Source of the DNA: Amorphoplanes friuliensis DSM 7358
GTDB lineage: Bacteria; Actinomycetota; Actinomycetes; Mycobacteriales; Micromonosporaceae
Reading direction: 5' to 3'
Assembly: GCF_000494755.1 (NCBI RefSeq)
Contig: NC_022657.1
Location: 6,362,001-6,426,000 of the forward strand
Length of the DNA stretch: 64,000 nucleotides
Position 1 is the stretch's first letter. Each line of letters begins with the position of its first letter. The notes beneath the pieces were generated by a model. The model worked only from the letters and a program-made list of their open reading frames with translations. It had not been told where the DNA came from and did no database searches. The translations under genes were made by a program, and so were the position numbers. Positions 60,464-64,000 of the stretch are shown here, piece after piece.

Positions 60464-61609
60464 CTAGAAGTCGACCTTGTACCAGGTGTTCTGGTGAGCC
60501 AGGTCGCCCAATTGCAGACCGTCGGCGATCTTCTTGATCTCGGTGTCAGACAGGGTGCCGCCGTAGCCGTACAGGTCGATCCGGTAGTCGCCGTGGATGA
60601 CCGCGCAGGTCGCCTTACCCGGAGTGCAGTGCACCCCTTCTTTCTTGATGGATTCTGCCTTCCCCGCTCCCAAGCCCTTCATCAGCGATATCTGCAGGTT
60701 GCCGGGGAGTACATCGTCGATCCGGGCGGCAGGATCGGCCACCGGGCCCTGGTGCAGGAAAACCTGTGAGATGAGATTTCTGTTGGCGGCAGGGTTCTGC
60801 CGGACCGCGACCGCCTGCCAGTTAGCCGGAAGGTAGCTCAGCCGGTACGGCACCTTCAGATCGACCGGAGTCCTTGTGGTCAGCCCGGTGGCGATCTTCG
60901 TCGCCTGCTCCCGGCTCAGGTCCAGGCTGTTGAAGTTGGGCACCAGGGTGGCCCAGGCGCCGTCTGCGTGCTGCCAGGCCAGAGCGGCCATGGTCATCTT
61001 TTTCTTGGGGTTGACGGGTGAGGTGTAGACCCAGTCCCGGGTCCAGGCCTGCCGCCCCTCGATCGACATCGGATACCGCTGACCGATGGCGAGGGTGGCG
61101 TTACCGGCGCCGCCGAACGTCGCCGTGTCGTACACATCCTTGGCGTAGACCGTGATCGTCGCAATCTCCACCGGAAGCATCGTCGGCGACGTGCCCTGCG
61201 GCGTACTCATCAGACCGACGACGCCATCTCGGTAGACCGGCAGTTCGGTGTACCCGGCGGTGACGTAGGCGGGCGGGCCGACCTGGAACTCCCCGATTCG
61301 GTACCCCGCTAGATCGGTGCGAAAGGCGACTTTCTTGACCGGCAGCGGCGGATCGGTCGGTGTTGCCGGCGGCGGGGCCGATGACTGCTGTTGAGCCGGC
61401 TGCGCGGCCGGTTGAGCACCGCCCATGTCGGGCCCGGTCAGGGCCAGCGCGGGAACGGTGACGACCACGGCCAGGCAGGCAGCCACTCCCGAGCCCAGGG
61501 CGACGTTCCGCCAGATCTGGGAGCGGCGCGCGCGGCCGATGATGTCATCGGTGGTCGTACGCGACGGAGGCGGCGGCATCGCTTCGACCGATCTCAAAAC
61601 GTCCTGCAT
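60464..61609 (-). CDS. single-pass membrane protein, putative anti-sigma/SigE-associated
   Basis: A 381-residue protein from ATG 61609 (the frame is open to 61636). About 35 cytoplasmic residues (MQDVLRSVEAMPPPPSRTTTDDIIGRARR) lead to a membrane helix (near 37-58, ALGSGVAACLAVVVTVPALAL), a Pro/Ala/Gln linker and a large extracytoplasmic beta-rich domain. This is the layout of proteins encoded behind SigE-family sigma genes in actinomycetes. Its start lies inside the reading frame of the upstream sigma gene (61545-62138), so the two are coupled. It may sense an envelope signal and hold the sigma factor. No zinc-binding anti-sigma motif is seen. Confidence 0.78.
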   Translation of the reverse strand: MQDVLRSVEAMPPPPSRTTTDDIIGRARRSQIWRNVALGSGVAACLAVVVTVPALALTGPDMGGAQPAAQPAQQQSSAPPPATPTDPPLPVKKVAFRTDLAGYRIGEFQVGPPAYVTAGYTELPVYRDGVVGLMSTPQGTSPTMLPVEIATITVYAKDVYDTATFGGAGNATLAIGQRYPMSIEGRQAWTRDWVYTSPVNPKKKMTMAALAWQHADGAWATLVPNFNSLDLSREQATKIATGLTTRTPVDLKVPYRLSYLPANWQAVAVRQNPAANRNLISQVFLHQGPVADPAARIDDVLPGNLQISLMKGLGAGKAESIKKEGVHCTPGKATCAVIHGDYRIDLYGYGGTLSDTEIKKIADGLQLGDLAHQNTWYKVDF

Positions 61610-62138
61610 GCGGTACACCACGTTCGTTCCCCTCATCGTCGTCGTACAGGGTGATTTCCTCGACCGCCAGCAGGGCCCGTGCGGTGGCCAGTCCTCGGGC
61701 GCACTGGCTCTTGACGGTGCCCGGCCGGCACTTCAAGACCTCGGCGGTCTACTCAACGCTGAGGCCCTCGAGGAACCTCAGGACGAGCACCGCTCGTTGC
61801 CGCGTCGGCACCTTGCTCAGTGCGTGATGCAGGCGCATCTGTTCGTCGATGACGTCGGCATGGTCGGGCAGGGCGGCGTCCGGCATCTCGCTGCCGAAGG
61901 AGCGCTCACGCCGCCACGGCTTCCGTTTCTCGCTGATCGCCGCGCGGACCACCATGGTGCGGGCGTACGCGTCCGGTGTGGTGACCTTCTTCCAGCGCCG
62001 GTAGAGCTTCGCGAGGGTCGCCGCCGTGGCGTCCTCAGCCGTCTGCCAATCGCCACAGGTCACGAACGCGAGCGAGCGCAGCTGCTCGAACCGGCTGCGG
62101 ACAAACTCGCGAAAATCGTCCGCGTCTTCGGTATCCAC
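61545..62138 (-). pseudogene. SigE-family ECF sigma factor interrupted by an in-frame TAG
   Basis: GTG 62138 opens a SigE-family ECF sigma factor (FREFVRSRFEQLRSLAFVTCGDWQTAEDATAATLAKLYRRW = sigma-2; ALSKVPTRQRAVLVLRFLEGLSVE = start of sigma-4). Translation meets TAG at 61749-61751, exactly where relatives have Gln in EGLSVEQTAEVL. Beyond it the same frame continues without error through the sigma-4 recognition helix (CRPGTVKSQCARGLATARALLAVEEI) to 61545. The truncated product (129 residues) lacks the -35-recognition helix, so the gene is inactive unless the amber codon is read through. Confidence 0.8.
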
Positions 62139-62532
62139 TCCGTTGTGCTCCCTTCGTCGTGTTAAGAGGCGCGGTGGACTGCCATGGGTTGCACGGGATG
62201 ATCGCTTTTCTGAAATTGCGGGGCTCGCGGCACCCGCGACCGCGTTGTGGTCAGCGCCGGTCTCACGGTCCGTCGCGGAGGCTGCGGCGGTCAGCACGGG
62301 TCGTGCGCAATCCGGCCTCCGGTGCCCGCAGCAGCGCGTTTACCGAGAATCCGGTCACCGCGAAGGTGGCCGTCAGGTGGCCGGCCAGTCCCGTCACGGC
62401 GGCCTTGTGCAGATGGGACGCGCGGCGCCGCGGGCTCCGGGGACGCTCATGCCTCGGCAGTCCGTCAGGACGAGAACGCGCCGACTGCTTGACCGCCGCC
62501 GGCGGAGGCGCCTGCTGAGCCGCGGCCGGCCT
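62139..62532. other. region upstream of the sigma gene, no gene recognised
   Basis: About 390 bp between the sigma start and the next gene. Open frames on both strands are Arg- and Pro-rich and non-coding in character. It presumably holds the sigma promoter. The AT-rich segment is at 62145-62215. Confidence 0.4.
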
Positions 62533-62799
62533 TCAGCAGGTCGGCGAGGAACGCCTCGAACCTCTCCCCGCCGACGCTAGAAGTGGGAAGGAGGTCCCCC
62601 AAGTCCATTCGCGTGATCCCCGTTGCAGACACCGCACCAAGAGCATGTCCGGGATAAACGGCACAGCCACCGTATAGCCGCCGGCCTTGCCGGTCAGCGC
62701 ACTAGCGCGCACCTGCAACCGCCCCGGCTCGGGGGTCGGCCCTGACGCGCAACACTGCGGACGACTGGTGCGAGTGCAGGACACCACCAGCCCGGTCAC
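62533..62799 (-). CDS. small hypothetical protein
   Basis: An 88-residue frame whose GTG start at 62799 overlaps the stop of the upstream gene (62796-62799, GTGA). Residues 25-70 look protein-like (GRLQVRASALTGKAGGYTVAVPFIPDMLLVRC), with an alternating strand pattern. No family recognised. The coupled start is the best argument that it is translated. Four cysteines occur without a zinc-finger spacing. Confidence 0.45.
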   Translation of the reverse strand: MTGLVVSCTRTSRPQCCASGPTPEPGRLQVRASALTGKAGGYTVAVPFIPDMLLVRCLQRGSREWTWGTSFPLLASAGRGSRRSSPTC

Positions 62800-63398
62800 C
62801 TCACCTCAAAGACGATCCGGGGTGCCGGTACCGCGGCGAACCCAACAGTCCGCTGAGGGTTCAGCGCGTTGATCCCCAAGATAGTCAGGAGATGGCCGCA
62901 GGAGTTGACCAGCATGGTCTCGGCCGTGACGGGCTCATACATGTCCGGCATCGCCGATGGAGCGTGGGCCGTATATGAAGGTTGCTGGATGGCGTACTCG
63001 GCATAGGCAACGAGATGAGCGTGCCGCGCCCGCCGGAGTTCGTCTTCGGTGACCACGCCCTCGGCCAGTCGTGCGATTGCCTCCAGGCGTGCTCGTATGA
63101 GCACGATCAGAGACTCGGCCAGCAGCGGTGCTGCGGGGTGGCCGATGGCTTTGCGGATGGCTCCGGCACCGGGTTCGAACACCTCACGTATGGCGACCGT
63201 CAAGCTGTCGAGGTCCGCACGCCCGGTGTAGGCGATGTCCGTCAAGGTCTCCACCAGCGTCTGCCGTGCAGACGTGGTGGCGCTCGGATTGTCGAGTTGT
63301 TGGACAACCCGCTAGGCGATCTGGCGGGCCTGCCGCTTGCTGGCCCGCGGGTCGCCGACCCAGGTCTGGAGCGCTCGCAGGGCTTGTCGTGTGGGCAC
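62796..63398 (-). pseudogene. hypothetical protein interrupted by an in-frame TAG
   Basis: The frame from GTG 63398 (MPTRQALRALQTWVGDPRAS) runs to a TAG at 63312-63314 (codon 29) and then continues uninterrupted for 171 codons to 62796. The join reads RQARQIA-stop-RVVQQLDNPS, so a single protein of about 200 residues is the parsimonious original. A start at GTG 63254 would give a 152-residue product without the N-terminus. The protein is helical (AESLIVLIRARLEAIARLAEG, HAHLVAYAEYAIQQPSY) and no family is recognised. A second amber codon lies in the sigma gene 1.5 kb away. Confidence 0.6.
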
Positions 63399-63908
63399 GT
63401 ACTCATCGCCCCATTACATCCAGATACCTACATGGATGCGGGCGAGTCCTTTGATCTTGTTGGTCGGCCGATGGTGCAGCAGCGTGAGTAAGAGGTTGCG
63501 CTGCTTGGCTGAATACAGGGCCTGGCGTGAACCATGTCCTTGGCCGGCTGGCCGGTGCCGACCCGATGGACTACTGGCCCGAAATTGGTCGGCGAACCTA
63601 AGAATGATCACCGTACGGGCGTTGGTGTCAGCGAGGTGTCGTGATCGTCCATGTAGGAGTAAGCCGCACACCGATGTTTGGCATCGCAGACAAGGAAGCC
63701 TGCCACATCGAATCCGATCCTCCCGCCCCGCGAACGCCCTGCTCACCGAGGGTTCCTGAAGGTAAGAGCGATTCAGGTTGGAAGCTCAAGGAGCGTCGAG
63801 TACCGAGCAGGCCACGAAGATCGGTCGGAATCCCGGCGTACACCGTACGCGCGTACGTCCAAAAAACACGTGTCGCGCCGACGCGGGTACATCAATGTCG
63901 ACAAATGC
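63399..63908. other. no gene recognised near the right edge
   Basis: About 500 bp of lower-GC sequence. Short frames on both strands have no relatives I recognise; a minus-strand stretch at 63500-63414 (NLLLTLLHHRPTNKIKGLARIHVGIW) could be the tail of a decayed gene. This is in keeping with the edge of an integrated element. Confidence 0.4.
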
Positions 63909-63933
63909 AAAAGGCCAGCTACGCTGGCCTTTT
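63909..63933. terminator. bidirectional terminator next to the tRNA-Pro sequence
   Basis: AAAAGGCCAGC (63909-63919) and GCTGGCCTTTT (63923-63933) form an 11-bp stem with a TAC loop and T-runs on both sides. It lies 6 bp from the tRNA 3' end, where a tRNA terminator is expected. Confidence 0.85.
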
Positions 63934-63939
63934 GTTAAG

Positions 63940-63981
63940 TCGGGCTGACAGGATTTGAACCTGCGACCCCTTGACCCCCAG
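63940..63981 (-). other. tRNA-Pro(GGG) 3' half, probable attachment site (att) remnant
   Basis: On the minus strand the sequence from the anticodon loop CTGGGGG (63981-63975) through TCAAG, the variable loop, T-arm (GCAGG-TTCAAAT-CCTGT) and acceptor CAGCCCG plus discriminator A (63940) fits tRNA-Pro(GGG). No CCA is encoded. The 5' side does not fit: the bases that should form the anticodon stem read TGCGA instead of CTTGA, and the next visible bases are not a D-arm. A tRNA 3' half beginning at the anticodon loop is the classic att core of pSAM2-type actinomycete integrative elements. Confidence 0.7.
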
Positions 63982-64000
63982 TCGCATTACAATTCTGTTA

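Noticed and set aside
63940..64000. An intact tRNA-Pro gene running off the window edge
   Set aside because: The bases 5' of the anticodon loop do not pair with the 3' side of the anticodon stem and do not resemble a D-arm, so a 3'-half remnant is more likely. Sequence beyond 64000 would settle it.

Overview
The window is high-GC DNA with actinobacterial gene families throughout (SigE-type ECF sigma factor, AfsR/SARP regulator, Pmt-like protein mannosyltransferase, FBP-domain protein, SnoaL-like NTF2 proteins, IS605 ends of actinobacterial type, tRNA-Pro(GGG) sequence). It most resembles accessory chromosomal DNA of a filamentous actinomycete, possibly Micromonosporaceae/Actinoplanes; the genus is an inference.

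Layout. 0.1-2 kb: two convergent LysR regulators. 2.3-6.4 kb: SDR, NAD-malic enzyme and fumarase, colinear. 6.4-10.2 kb: DJ-1/PfpI protein, amidase and NAD(P)-binding protein behind a promoter buried in a large palindrome, then a convergent TetR. 10.3-14.3 kb: membrane protein, micro-ORF/hydrolase pair, AraC, NTF2-like protein, CynX-type MFS. 14.3-17.2 kb: poorly conserved small genes. 17.2-21.3 kb: TetR/NTF2 pair, Pmt with a divergent TetR, FBP protein. 21.4-27.3 kb: a catabolic operon (FAD monooxygenase, C-C hydrolase-like enzyme, amidohydrolase, SDR) split by an IS605-type element whose TnpB is intact and whose TnpA is truncated. 27.3-33.5 kb: an envelope module of lipoprotein, MacB-type ABC exporter with adaptor, and two-component system. 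33.5-51.4 kb: DUF1963 proteins, a PPOX-ferredoxin-reductase fusion, a SARP with two apparent target promoters (NTF2-like protein and BBE oxidase), MarR and TetR divergons, pirin, a discoidin-SGNH secreted enzyme, and a hydrolase-MFS-VOC operon.

52.0-60.1 kb is an accessory island: a winged-helix protein, a 1047-residue double ATPase (AAA/STAND-like plus HerA-like) and an AIPR protein with a PD-(D/E)XK-like N-terminus, all tightly coupled, with a Tudor-like protein upstream. It lies between two broken tyrosine-integrase fragments and looks like a candidate anti-phage or nucleic-acid conflict system. 60.4-63.4 kb holds a membrane protein preceded by a SigE-family sigma gene, and a hypothetical gene; both of the latter carry an in-frame TAG. 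The window ends in a tRNA-Pro 3' half that looks like an attachment-site remnant, so an integrated element probably begins just to the right.

Three regulatory networks can be read from the DNA: a GGCTAC-N3-GTAGCC-type operator at three loci (TetR of 9.5-10.2 kb suspected), a GCCTAA-N5-TTAGGC operator at two loci (TetR of 20.2 kb), and 11-bp-spaced SARP repeats at two promoters. The lipoprotein and ABC promoters of the envelope module also share an upstream element, and the lipoprotein and histidine kinase share a paired-cysteine repeat.
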